Below are positions 18,325 to 26,718 of a stretch of 64,000 nt of DNA, piece by piece. The notes beneath the pieces are model-generated. The model saw only the letters and a list, made by a program, of their open reading frames with translations. It was not told the DNA's origin and made no database searches. The DNA comes from Ignavibacteriota bacterium (GTDB lineage: Bacteria; Bacteroidota; Ignavibacteria; Tepidaquicellales; Tepidaquicellaceae), in assembly GCA_016218085.1 (NCBI GenBank), contig JACREY010000020.1, positions 62,001 to 126,000 of the forward strand, written 5' to 3'. The stretch's first letter is position 1, and each line of letters opens with the position of its first letter. The position numbers and the translations under genes are program-made.

Positions 18325-18733
18325 TAAAATTTTCGGAATTTCCGGCAAGGATTTTGCAAATGCAGGTTCAGTATCAGTGAAAATAAAAAAGATACTAAAA
18401 GAAATAGGAATTAAACCAGAAGTTGTTTACAGGGTTTCGATTTGCTGTTATGAAGCTGAAATGAATGTGATTATGTATGCAAGAATTGCAAAATTGAATT
18501 TTACTATCACTCCGAACGAAGTGATAATTATAATTGAGGATGAGGGTCCGGGAATTGAAAACATAGAGCTTGCGATGAAAGAAGGTTTTTCAACTGCAAC
18601 TCAGGAAATGCGGGAAATGGGATTCGGAGCGGGTTTGGGATTACCCAATATAAAAAACAATTCCGATGAATTTAAAATAGAGACGGAATTATTAAAAGGG
18701 ACAAAATTATTTTTTAAAATTTATCTTAATTGA
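18299..18733 (+). CDS. RsbW-like ATP-binding protein (HATPase_c_2)
   Basis: A 144-residue GHKL-type ATPase domain alone, similar to anti-sigma serine kinases. The N box (CCYEAEMNVIMYA), the G1 box (EDEGPGIENI) and the glycine-rich G2 box (GFGAGLGLPNIK) are visible. No receiver or HisKA domain is attached. Within this operon type such small ATPases accompany DRTGG and H-domain proteins; whether it phosphorylates anything is unknown. Two in-frame ATGs (18299, 18302) are possible starts. It overlaps the genes on both sides, suggesting coupled translation. Confidence 0.75.
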   Translation: MMEQEILYNKIFGISGKDFANAGSVSVKIKKILKEIGIKPEVVYRVSICCYEAEMNVIMYARIAKLNFTITPNEVIIIIEDEGPGIENIELAMKEGFSTATQEMREMGFGAGLGLPNIKNNSDEFKIETELLKGTKLFFKIYLN

Positions 18734-20043
18734 ATCCGGTCATAGACACATATAAACATTCGATTTATTTTGAACCTACACGGTGCACAGGTGAAATGGA
18801 TTGCCTGAAGGTTTGTCCTGTTGAATCTATACGTGTCAGAAACGGCAAGGCAAGAATGCTCGAAGATAAATGCATAGATTGCGGTGAATGTGTGAAAATT
18901 TGCAGAACAGGGGCAATTATTCCTTTGACAAATACTTTTAAGGATTTTTCGAAATTCGAATATACGATTGTAATACCTTCTCTTGCTCTATATACTCAAT
19001 TCGACAGACATATAAAACCAAAGACGATATTAAGTTCTTTGAAAAAAACAGGCTTTAATGAAGTTGTGGATATTACTAGAGCATGCATTTCCGTATTGAG
19101 AACAATTGGAAAATATGTGAAAGATTATAAAGGCAGAAAACCTTTGATCTCATCTTTCTGCCCAACCTGCGTAAAGATAATACAGATGCGCTATCCAGAG
19201 TTGATAGAGAATTTAATTCCGGTAATTTCACCTATGGGACTTGCTGCTAAAGAAGCTAAAAGAGAAGCGTCAGTCAGGTTGGAGATTGAAGAAAGCAATA
19301 TTGGAGTAATCTATATTACACCCTGTCCCTCGAAAACCGTAATTATTTCAAAGAAGACTGAAAAATATTATTCCGCATTCGACGGAGCTATCCCTGTTTC
19401 TGAGATTTATAATACTCTATATGATGCGATTCAGAAAACTGCAAGAAGCAAGGATGACGATTTTGAATATTTCGATATAAGCGGTTTCGGTCTGAACTTT
19501 GCGAGATTAGGCGGGCTCGGGTTTATGATGAATTGCGATAACTGCATTACTGTTTCCGGTATAAATAATGTTCTTTTTATACTTGATGAAATAGAAAAAG
19601 GAAAATTGCATAATGTCGATTTTGTGGAAATGCACGGCTGTACCGAAGCCTGCCTCGGCGGACCTATGAATATTGAAAATGTTTATCTGTCGCGAACAAA
19701 CCTGCACAACCTGATAAACTATTACAGTGAATCGAAAATTCCGTTTGGTAAAAAAGATAAGTATGAATCGTACAATCTTATTTGTGAAAACATGTTCGAA
19801 CCGGAATTCAAAGATGATATAAGCATAGATATTAAAAAAGCGCTTTCTAAAAGAAGTGAAAGAAAAAAAATATATTCGGTATTGCCTAAGATAAATTGCG
19901 GAGCCTGCGGCTCGCCGACTTGCGAGACTTTTGCTGAAGATGCAGTGGAAGGTGAGGTAAGTCTGACAGATTGCATTATGCTTGCAAATAAAAATCTAGA
20001 AGAAAAATTAAAGAACAGTGAATTCGGTATGGCCGGAGAATAA
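18730..20043 (+). CDS. [FeFe]-hydrogenase H-domain-like Fe-S protein with RnfB-like C-terminus
   Basis: A 437-residue protein. An N-terminal two-[4Fe-4S] ferredoxin (about 15-70) is followed by a domain resembling the HydA large-subunit H domain (about 75-350), then by a C-terminal four-Cys Fe-S domain of RnfB/ACS type (INCGACGSPTCETFAEDAV). The H-domain loops are altered: SSFCPTC replaces TSCCPxW, TPCPSK replaces PCxxKK, and HGCTEACLGG replaces the L3 motif. The four cubane-ligating cysteines seem kept, but other H-cluster contacts are not, and no hydEFG genes are in view. A sensory or electron-transfer role is more likely than H2 catalysis. TTG start overlapping the previous stop (TTGA). 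Confidence 0.8.
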   Translation: MNPVIDTYKHSIYFEPTRCTGEMDCLKVCPVESIRVRNGKARMLEDKCIDCGECVKICRTGAIIPLTNTFKDFSKFEYTIVIPSLALYTQFDRHIKPKTILSSLKKTGFNEVVDITRACISVLRTIGKYVKDYKGRKPLISSFCPTCVKIIQMRYPELIENLIPVISPMGLAAKEAKREASVRLEIEESNIGVIYITPCPSKTVIISKKTEKYYSAFDGAIPVSEIYNTLYDAIQKTARSKDDDFEYFDISGFGLNFARLGGLGFMMNCDNCITVSGINNVLFILDEIEKGKLHNVDFVEMHGCTEACLGGPMNIENVYLSRTNLHNLINYYSESKIPFGKKDKYESYNLICENMFEPEFKDDISIDIKKALSKRSERKKIYSVLPKINCGACGSPTCETFAEDAVEGEVSLTDCIMLANKNLEEKLKNSEFGMAGE

Positions 20044-20045
20044 AA

Positions 20046-20381
20046 ATGAAAATTAAAGAGTTAATAGAAAAATTCGATCTGAAAGTGCTTAATGAAGTTT
20101 TCGATCCCGGAAGAGAAGTATCCGGAGGTTATACGGGTGACTTGCTGAGTGATGTGATTGCCAATTCAAAAAAAGATAATATATGGATTACAATGCAGAC
20201 TCATTTAAATATTATTGCAGTTGCAAGCCTGAAAGAATTATCTGCTATTATAGTGGTGATGGGAAGAGAAGTTGACAAAGATGCAATAGCGAAGGCAACT
20301 GAAGAAAATATTACGATTCTTGGAACTGATTTAACGGCTTATCGCATGAGTGGAAAGATTTTTGAATCAGGAATAAAATGA
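20046..20381 (+). CDS. DRTGG-domain protein (second copy)
   Basis: A 111-residue single DRTGG-type domain (GYTGDLLSDVIANS near the N-terminus, IWITMQTHLNIIAVA, then AIIVVMGREV). It is distantly similar to the protein at 17941 and lies 2 bp after the H-domain gene. Its stop overlaps the PHP gene (ATGA). Pairs of such domains in one operon may form a heterodimeric nucleotide or ligand sensor; this is inference. Confidence 0.7.
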   Translation: MKIKELIEKFDLKVLNEVFDPGREVSGGYTGDLLSDVIANSKKDNIWITMQTHLNIIAVASLKELSAIIVVMGREVDKDAIAKATEENITILGTDLTAYRMSGKIFESGIK

Positions 20382-21103
20382 AAGCAGGGCAGCTAATAAG
20401 AGCTGATGTTCATTTGCATACTTGTTTATCTCCTTGCGCCGACATAACACAATCGCCGATGAGAATTATAGAAAAAGTTAATGAAAAAAAAATCGATTTA
20501 ATCTTTATTACCGATCATAATTCGGTTGAAAATGCATTTGCAGCGGTTGAAGCAGGAAGAAAATACATGAATCTTAAAATTTATCCCGGGATGGAAATTA
20601 CGACTAAGGAAGAAATTCATATTTTATCGCTCTTTGAAAATTTGATAAACGCCTGTAATACTAAGGATTACATAAATAATTATTTACCGGATGTGTATTT
20701 CGAAAAAGAAAGACTGGAACAGGTTATTGCAAATGAATATGATGAAGTTGAAGGGTTTTACGGAAAATCGCTTTTCAGTGCGGTTGATTTAAATCTGGAT
20801 GAAACAATTGATTTAATCCATGCGAATAATGGACTTGCAATTGCGGCTCACATAGACAGGCAGAGTTTTTCAATAATTAGTCAATTGGGATTTATTCCGG
20901 AAAAATGTAAGCTGGATGCATTGGAAATATCACCAAATATGAGTTTGAAAGATGCAAATGAGATATATAAAGATTATACTTTAAAATATAAATTTGTGAA
21001 AGGTTCGGATTCACATTCTTTACATACGATAGGATGTTCATATACGGAGTTCAATGGAAAGGATAATTCTTTTAGTAGTTTTTATAATTTTATAAATGGA
21101 TGA
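20378..21103 (+). CDS. PHP-domain metal-dependent phosphoesterase
   Basis: A 241-residue PHP superfamily phosphoesterase. The metal-binding motifs are all present: DVHLHTCLSPC (I), TDHNS (II), GMEITTKEEIHIL (III), AAHIDR and a final KGSDSHSL. The TrpH/PolX-like signature suggests phosphate-ester hydrolysis of a nucleotide or phosphoprotein. It is translationally coupled to the DRTGG gene upstream and overlaps the second small ATPase downstream by 8 bp, so it is probably part of the same regulatory module. The substrate is unknown. Confidence 0.82.
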   Translation: MKAGQLIRADVHLHTCLSPCADITQSPMRIIEKVNEKKIDLIFITDHNSVENAFAAVEAGRKYMNLKIYPGMEITTKEEIHILSLFENLINACNTKDYINNYLPDVYFEKERLEQVIANEYDEVEGFYGKSLFSAVDLNLDETIDLIHANNGLAIAAHIDRQSFSIISQLGFIPEKCKLDALEISPNMSLKDANEIYKDYTLKYKFVKGSDSHSLHTIGCSYTEFNGKDNSFSSFYNFING

Positions 21104-21635
21104 TTTATCTCTGTATATTCTGGACATATCGGAAAACTGTATAGATGCAGGTGCGAAAAATATTGAAATAATTATTAATGAAGATACGAAGAAAGATATA
21201 CTGATAATAGAAATCAATGATGATGGTAAAGGAATAGATGAAGATATGATAAAACTGATTCAGAATCCGTTTACAACAAGCAGGACAACAAGGAAGGTAG
21301 GGCTGGGGATTCCTTTTTTTAAAGAAGCCGCAGAAAGTTGTGAAGGGAAATTTTCGATTAGTTCTGCAAAAGGTATCGGAACAAAAGTGAAAGCAACATT
21401 TAAGCACAGTCATATAGACAGGAAACCTATGGGAGATATTGCAGAAACATTAATAGCACTGATTTTAAGGGCGGAAAAGACAGAAATATTATATTATCAC
21501 AAGAGAAATGGAAAAGATTTTACGTTCAGGACAAAAGATTTAAAACTGCAATTAAAAGTAAAAGATTTAAAACAGGTAATGCTGCTAAATAGTTTAAAAA
21601 AAATAGTAAAACAAAAAATATCAGAATTACAATAA
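21096..21635 (+). CDS. GHKL ATP-binding domain protein
   Basis: A 179-residue HATPase-only protein. The N box is DISENCIDAGA, the G1 box NDDGKGIDED and the lid region GLGIPFFKEAAE. The last 70 residues form a small helical or beta extension. It resembles the ATP-binding half of a histidine kinase without phospho-acceptor domain. With the PHP protein, the DRTGG proteins and the H-domain protein it makes the conserved accessory set upstream of the NuoE-like subunit. Confidence 0.75.
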   Translation: MDDLSLYILDISENCIDAGAKNIEIIINEDTKKDILIIEINDDGKGIDEDMIKLIQNPFTTSRTTRKVGLGIPFFKEAAESCEGKFSISSAKGIGTKVKATFKHSHIDRKPMGDIAETLIALILRAEKTEILYYHKRNGKDFTFRTKDLKLQLKVKDLKQVMLLNSLKKIVKQKISELQ

Positions 21636-21656
21636 ATATAAATAAATATTAAAACT

Positions 21657-22124
21657 ATGTCTTCTGAAACACAAAACAAAGCTAAAGAAATTTCGGAGAA
21701 ATGGGATAACAATCCCGAAAATATCATCGAAATGATGCATGATATACAAGACGAATATAAATATCTTCCCCGGGAAGTTATCGAGAGCTTATCGAACGAG
21801 TCCAATGTTCCGGTGAGCAAAATTTTGAATATAGCTACGTTTTATAATGCTTTTAGTTTAAAACCCAAAGGGAAACATAAAATTTGCGTTTGTATGGGAA
21901 CACCCTGTCATACACTCGGAGCTGCCAGGGTTGCTGAAGCATTAGAAAGGGAATTAAAAATAAAAATGGGAGAGACTACTCCAGATTTAAAATACAGTCT
22001 TGAAGAAACCCGATGCTTAAGTGCTTGCGGTTTAGCACCTGTTGTGGTAATTGGAGAAGATTTATATGGTCCTGCTACAGTCCCAAATATTCCAAAATTA
22101 TTAAAAAAATATGAAAAGAAATAA
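21657..22124 (+). CDS. hydC: NuoE/HydC-like [2Fe-2S] subunit
   Basis: A 155-residue thioredoxin-fold [2Fe-2S] subunit of the diaphorase part of a multimeric hydrogenase. The cluster ligands C79-x4-C84 and C120-x3-C124 are intact (GTPCHT and RCLSACGLAP), and the N-terminal helical part (LPREVIESLS, IATFYNAFSL) is typical. It would accept or pass electrons next to the FMN of the NuoF-like subunit. It precedes an HndB-like and a NuoF-like gene, the order seen in HydCB and HndABC operons. Confidence 0.9.
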   Translation: MSSETQNKAKEISEKWDNNPENIIEMMHDIQDEYKYLPREVIESLSNESNVPVSKILNIATFYNAFSLKPKGKHKICVCMGTPCHTLGAARVAEALERELKIKMGETTPDLKYSLEETRCLSACGLAPVVVIGEDLYGPATVPNIPKLLKKYEKK

Positions 22125-22135
22125 AGGAGAAAAAA

Positions 22136-22519
22136 ATGGCAAAACTAAAAATTGAAGATTTAGAAAAGATTACAGAGGAATTTAAAAGAAAAATGACTCT
22201 AAGGGAAGGCGCCGGAAGAGTAAAAATTACCGTTCATTTAGGGACATGCGGAATTGCTGCCGGAGCAAGGAAAATTATGAATTCGTTTATGGAAGAAATA
22301 GAAAAGAGTAAAGCAACAGATATAATTATGACAACTTCGGGGTGTGCAGGATTGTGCAGTCGCGAACCAATGGCAACTGTAGAAGTAATAGGGAATGCTC
22401 CGATTAAATATGTTGATCTCACTATAGATAAAGTAAAAATAATTTTTGATAAGCACGTAATGAAAGGAGCATTCGTTCAGGAATATGCGCTTTCAGTTGG
22501 TAGTGAAAAAATACAATAA
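22136..22519 (+). CDS. HndB-like thioredoxin-fold [2Fe-2S] family protein
   Basis: A 127-residue protein of the thioredoxin-like ferredoxin family that sits between the NuoE and NuoF homologues in NADP-reducing (Hnd-type) hydrogenase operons. Only three cysteines are seen in the motif region (C38 in HLGTCG; C70 and C74 in TSGCAGLCS), one fewer than a standard C-x4-C/C-x3-C cluster. It may bind a cluster with another ligand or be mainly structural. A good Shine-Dalgarno (AAAGGAG) precedes the ATG. Confidence 0.8.
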   Translation: MAKLKIEDLEKITEEFKRKMTLREGAGRVKITVHLGTCGIAAGARKIMNSFMEEIEKSKATDIIMTTSGCAGLCSREPMATVEVIGNAPIKYVDLTIDKVKIIFDKHVMKGAFVQEYALSVGSEKIQ

Positions 22520-22540
22520 TATAATTATAAGGAATATTTG

Positions 22541-24373
22541 ATGAAACCATATACAATACAATTAATGATTTGTGCCGGTACCGGCTGTGTTTCAAACCAG
22601 TCATTTGAAATAAAAGAGGTACTAGAAAAAGAAATCAAAAAACATAATCTGCAAAATGAAGCAATGGTTGTAACAACCGGTTGTAACGGATTTTGTGGTG
22701 CGGGACCAATAATGGTAGTTCAACCGGACGGGATTTTCTACCAATATCTAAAAGTTACTGATATTCCTTATTTGGTTGAAGAGCATTTAGTCAAAGGTAG
22801 ACCGGTAAAGAAATTTATGTACGTTCCCCCAAAAGAGGAAATTCCGATTCCAAGAATGAATAAGATTCCTTTTTTCTCCGGGCAAACGCTGGTTGCACTC
22901 AGAAACAGGGGAATGATAGACCCGGAGTTTATCGAAGATTATATTGCACGAGGAGGTTACAGGGCTTTAGCAAAAGTATTAACAACAATGTCCCCCGATG
23001 AAGTATTAAAAGAAATTAAAAAGTCCGGACTTCGAGGAAGAGGAGGAGGAGGATTTCCTACCGGTGTAAAATGGGAAACATGTAAGAAAATACCTGGGGA
23101 TAGAAAGTTTGTTATTTGTAATGCTGACGAGGGTGACCCCGGAGCATTTATGGACAGAAGTATTATAGAAGGTGATCCGCACTCAGTAATCGAAGGTATG
23201 ATAATCGGTGCTTATGCAATCGAGAATGTTAGAGAAGGATATATTTATGTGAGAATGGAATATCCGCTTGCAATAAAGAGATTTAATATTGCCGTTCAAC
23301 AAGCAAAGGATAATGGATTACTTGGTGACAACATTTTTGATACAAATTTCTGCTTTGATATTAAAGTAAGGAGAGGTGCTGGGGCATTTGTTTGCGGCGA
23401 ATCAACAGCACTAATGGCTTCTATTATGGGAAATCCGGGTGAACCTCGGGCAAAATATATTCATACGGTTGAAAAAGGACTTTATGATTGTCCGACATGT
23501 TTGAATAACGTTGAAACCTGGGCAAATATTCCTCAAATTGTACTGAAAGGTGCTGATTGGTTTACTGGTATCGGTACCGGTGATGTAACTCACGACCCAT
23601 GGGGTGGGAGCAAAGGCACAAAAGTATTTTCACTTGCTGGAAAAGTTAATAACACCGGTCTTGTTGAAGTCCCGATGGGAATTACACTTCGTGAAATTGT
23701 ATTTAATGTTGGAGGGGGAATAAGAGATGGTAAAAGATTTAAAGCAGTACAAACAGGTGGTCCTTCGGGTGGCTTTATTCCCGAAAGTTTAGTTGACTTA
23801 CCGGTAGATTATGACGAATTGACAAAAGTCGGTTCGATGATGGGCTCGGGCGGAATGGTAGTGTTAGATGAAAATAACTGTATGGTTGATATGGCGAAAT
23901 TCTTTTTAAGATTTACACAGGATGAATCTTGCGGGAAGTGTGTTCCATGTAGAGAAGGAACAAAAAGGATGTATGATATTCTTTATAGAATAACAAAAGG
24001 GGAAGGAAAAGAAGAAGACCTTGATTTGCTTGAAGAACTGTCGAATATGATTGTTGAATCGTCCTTATGTGCACTTGGAGGTTCCGCACCGAATCCTGTT
24101 TTAACATCGTTAAAATATTTTCGTGAAGAATATTTAACACACGTAAGAGACAAAAAATGCCCTGCTAAAGTATGCCGTGAGTTACTGACTTTTTCAATTG
24201 ACCCGGAAAAATGTCTGGAAAATGGTCATGGATGCGGGGTTTGTGAAAAAAACTGCCCCGATGGTGCAATATATGGCGAAAAGAAAAATGTTCATTTTAT
24301 TGACTCAATGAAATGTGGAAAGTGTGGAGTGTGCTTTGATGTTTGCAAATTTGGGGCAATTACTGTAGAATAA
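22541..24373 (+). CDS. hydB: NuoF/HydB-like FMN and NAD(H)-binding subunit
   Basis: A 610-residue diaphorase subunit. An N-terminal thioredoxin-like [2Fe-2S] domain (C11, C16, C48, C52) is followed by the NuoF core with the glycine-rich GRGGGGFPTGVKW motif for FMN and NADH, the [4Fe-4S] site SCGKCVPCREGT, and two C-terminal [4Fe-4S] ferredoxin motifs (HGCGVCEKNCP and CGKCGVCFDVC). This is the HydB/HndC layout; in bifurcating HydABC enzymes the flavin here is the proposed bifurcation centre. The ATG at 22541 is preferred to the TTG one codon earlier. It sits 33 bp before the HydA-like fusion. Confidence 0.92.
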   Translation: MKPYTIQLMICAGTGCVSNQSFEIKEVLEKEIKKHNLQNEAMVVTTGCNGFCGAGPIMVVQPDGIFYQYLKVTDIPYLVEEHLVKGRPVKKFMYVPPKEEIPIPRMNKIPFFSGQTLVALRNRGMIDPEFIEDYIARGGYRALAKVLTTMSPDEVLKEIKKSGLRGRGGGGFPTGVKWETCKKIPGDRKFVICNADEGDPGAFMDRSIIEGDPHSVIEGMIIGAYAIENVREGYIYVRMEYPLAIKRFNIAVQQAKDNGLLGDNIFDTNFCFDIKVRRGAGAFVCGESTALMASIMGNPGEPRAKYIHTVEKGLYDCPTCLNNVETWANIPQIVLKGADWFTGIGTGDVTHDPWGGSKGTKVFSLAGKVNNTGLVEVPMGITLREIVFNVGGGIRDGKRFKAVQTGGPSGGFIPESLVDLPVDYDELTKVGSMMGSGGMVVLDENNCMVDMAKFFLRFTQDESCGKCVPCREGTKRMYDILYRITKGEGKEEDLDLLEELSNMIVESSLCALGGSAPNPVLTSLKYFREEYLTHVRDKKCPAKVCRELLTFSIDPEKCLENGHGCGVCEKNCPDGAIYGEKKNVHFIDSMKCGKCGVCFDVCKFGAITVE

Positions 24374-24406
24374 AAAAAATATTTCGGAATTTTAAAAAAA
24401 TTCAAT

Positions 24407-26176
24407 ATGATAAACGTTAATATTGATGGTAAAGAAATTCAAATAGTCGAAGAAACTACTATTGTAAGAGCAGCAGAGTCTGCCGGTATCTGGGTACCGA
24501 CTTTATGTTATTCGGAGTTGTTTGAACCTTATGGAGTATGTCGGATATGCAGTGTCGAAGTTATTAGAGGTAAGCGTAGCAGAATAGTAACTGCTTGTAA
24601 TTATCCTCTAAGAGATAACGGTACAAAAATATTGACAAACTCTCCGAGAATTCAGACGATTAGAAAAATGATTATGGAGCTTCTTTTATCCCGTTGGCCA
24701 AATGTACAAATAATAAAGGATATTGCGGAAGCGGTTGGAGTAAAAGAACCGAGAATCAAATGTCTTGAAAGGGATGAAGACCCTAATGCGTGTATTCTCT
24801 GCGGAAATTGTGTAAATATTTGCAAAGATGTTGTAAAAGCAAATGTTCTTAGTTTTGAAAACCGTGGAATAAAAAGAGAGATTTCTTTACCTTTCGATGA
24901 AAAATCGGATGAATGTATTGTGTGCGGGGCTTGTGCACATGTTTGTCCAACCGGACATATTAAAATAAAAACTCTTGGTTATGAAAGAGGTGCATTACAG
25001 GATTGGTATCTTGGTCCTAAAACGGCAATCAATATTCCGACACTTCAAGCGGTACCACGCGTCCCAATTATTAATGAAGAAGCTTGTATAAAAATGCAAA
25101 CTGGTGGTTGTGGAATATGCTCTACATATTGCGAACCTGAAGCAATTAATTATGATGCAAAAGACGAAGAAGTTGAAATTGAAGTCGGACAAATTTTATT
25201 AACAACCGGGTATCAGACAATTGATTTAAAACAAATGCCTCAGTACGGATATGGCAGGCTTGATAATGTGTATTCATCTCTTGAGTTTGAGCATATGCTA
25301 AATTCAACAGGACCAACAGGCGGAACGATTCTATGCAAGGATGGCAGTGTGCCGAGAGCAGTTGGAATAATTCACTGCATCGGTTCGCGTGATGAAAATT
25401 TCCACAAATACTGTTCCCGCGTCTGCTGTATGTATGCATTGAAGTTTGCTCATCTTGTAAAAGACAGAACACCTGCGGAAGTATATCAATTTTACATTGA
25501 TATGCGTGCATTTGGAAAAGGATATGAGGAATTTTACAAGAGATTACTCGATGAAGGCGTGAATATGATTAGAGGTAAAGTAGCTGAGATATCAGAAGGA
25601 TATTTAACAAATGGAGAAAAACCATTCTTAATGGTTAAATGTGAAGATACTTTAATAGGTAAATTCAGAGAAATTCCGGTTGATATGGTTATACTATGTC
25701 CTGCAATAGAACCACAATTTGATGCAAGTAATATTAAAAAGATATTTTCAATTAGTCAAAGTCCTGATAAGTTTTTCTTAGAGCGTCATCCGAAGCTTGA
25801 CCCTGTTTCTACAATGACAGATGGGGTATTTATTGCTGGATGTGCACAAGGACCAAAAGATATACCTGATTCGGTTGCACAGGCATCTGCGGCTGCGGCG
25901 AGGATTCTTTCATTGATTTCTCTTGGAGAGGTTGCAGTTGACCCGATTAAAGCAGAAGTCGCTGATGAATATTGCAGTGGATGTAGAATATGTAACAGTC
26001 TCTGCCCTTATACCGCGATTTCATTTGAAGAAGAAAAGAAAGTATCATTTATCAATGATATGCTTTGCAAAGGATGCGGAACGTGTGTATCTGCGTGTCC
26101 GTCTTCTGCTATAACAGGTAAAGGATTTACTGACAAGCAGATTCTTGCGGAGCTGGAAGGTATATTATCAGTGTAA
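24407..26176 (+). CDS. NuoG/HydA-like N-terminus fused to the HdrA C-terminal half
   Basis: A 589-residue chimera. Residues 1-75 form a NuoG/HydA-type [2Fe-2S] domain (C34, C45, C48, C64). Residues 118-185 hold two [4Fe-4S] motifs (CILCGNCVNIC and CIVCGACAHVC). From about 215 the protein is collinear with the second half of HdrA: a further Cys set (C227, C235, C238, C242), VGQILLTTGYQ, SLEFEHMLNSTGPTGG, CIGSRD with YCSRVCCMYA (336-344), RAFGKGYEEFY, and GVFIAGCAQGPKDIPDSVAQA. Two C-terminal [4Fe-4S] motifs (523-533, 554-564) end it. The HdrA N-terminal FAD GxGxxG part is missing and is encoded separately at 17082. Confidence 0.88.
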   Translation: MINVNIDGKEIQIVEETTIVRAAESAGIWVPTLCYSELFEPYGVCRICSVEVIRGKRSRIVTACNYPLRDNGTKILTNSPRIQTIRKMIMELLLSRWPNVQIIKDIAEAVGVKEPRIKCLERDEDPNACILCGNCVNICKDVVKANVLSFENRGIKREISLPFDEKSDECIVCGACAHVCPTGHIKIKTLGYERGALQDWYLGPKTAINIPTLQAVPRVPIINEEACIKMQTGGCGICSTYCEPEAINYDAKDEEVEIEVGQILLTTGYQTIDLKQMPQYGYGRLDNVYSSLEFEHMLNSTGPTGGTILCKDGSVPRAVGIIHCIGSRDENFHKYCSRVCCMYALKFAHLVKDRTPAEVYQFYIDMRAFGKGYEEFYKRLLDEGVNMIRGKVAEISEGYLTNGEKPFLMVKCEDTLIGKFREIPVDMVILCPAIEPQFDASNIKKIFSISQSPDKFFLERHPKLDPVSTMTDGVFIAGCAQGPKDIPDSVAQASAAAARILSLISLGEVAVDPIKAEVADEYCSGCRICNSLCPYTAISFEEEKKVSFINDMLCKGCGTCVSACPSSAITGKGFTDKQILAELEGILSV

Positions 26177-26260
26177 GAGTGTGTAGATTGTAATGAGTGT
26201 ATGAGTGAAGATTGAGTTGAAAATAAATTATAGAAAATAAAATAAATCTAAAAATAATAT

Positions 26261-26683
26261 ATGGAACAGGATAAAGAATTTAACCCGAAAATTGTAGCTT
26301 TCTTATGCAACTGGTGTACATATACCGGTGCTGACCTTGCAGGTGTTTCGAGACTGAAATCGTCACCTTGTGTCAGAATTATTCGAGTTATGTGTAGCGG
26401 TAGGGTTGACCCTACATTTATTATTAAAGCATTTAAGCAAGGCGCTGATGGAGTTTTCATAGGCGGATGCCACATTGGAGATTGTCATTACTCAGAAGGT
26501 AATTATAAGACTTTAAGGAGAGTTGAATTTATGAAAACTTTTTTGGAAGAATTTGGTATTAACCCGAAAAGATTAAGACTCGAATGGATATCAGCATCAG
26601 AAGGTGATAAGTATGCCGCCACAACTTTAGAATTTGAAACTGAAATACGAGAACTTGGACCGTTACATTTAGTTGAAGCATAA
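26261..26683 (+). CDS. mvhD: MvhD-family [2Fe-2S] electron-transfer subunit
   Basis: A 140-residue protein matching MvhD/FrhD-like subunits that wire a [NiFe] hydrogenase to HdrA. Conserved cysteines: C16-x2-C19 (LCNWC), C45 (RVMCSGRVDP), C70 and C75 (GGCHIGDCH). The GADGVFIGGCHIGDCHY block is diagnostic. It lies directly before the small and large subunits, as in mvhDGA clusters, and after the HdrA-C fusion, so it probably bridges the NiFe dimer to that chimera. Confidence 0.93.
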   Translation: MEQDKEFNPKIVAFLCNWCTYTGADLAGVSRLKSSPCVRIIRVMCSGRVDPTFIIKAFKQGADGVFIGGCHIGDCHYSEGNYKTLRRVEFMKTFLEEFGINPKRLRLEWISASEGDKYAATTLEFETEIRELGPLHLVEA

Positions 26684-26718
26684 AAAATTTTATAATAAAA
26701 ATATTAATTTCTTTTATA

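Noticed and set aside
18730-20043. Functional [FeFe]-hydrogenase catalytic subunit
   Set aside because: The L1-L3 motifs depart from the H-cluster signature apart from the cubane cysteines, and no hydEFG maturases are in the window.
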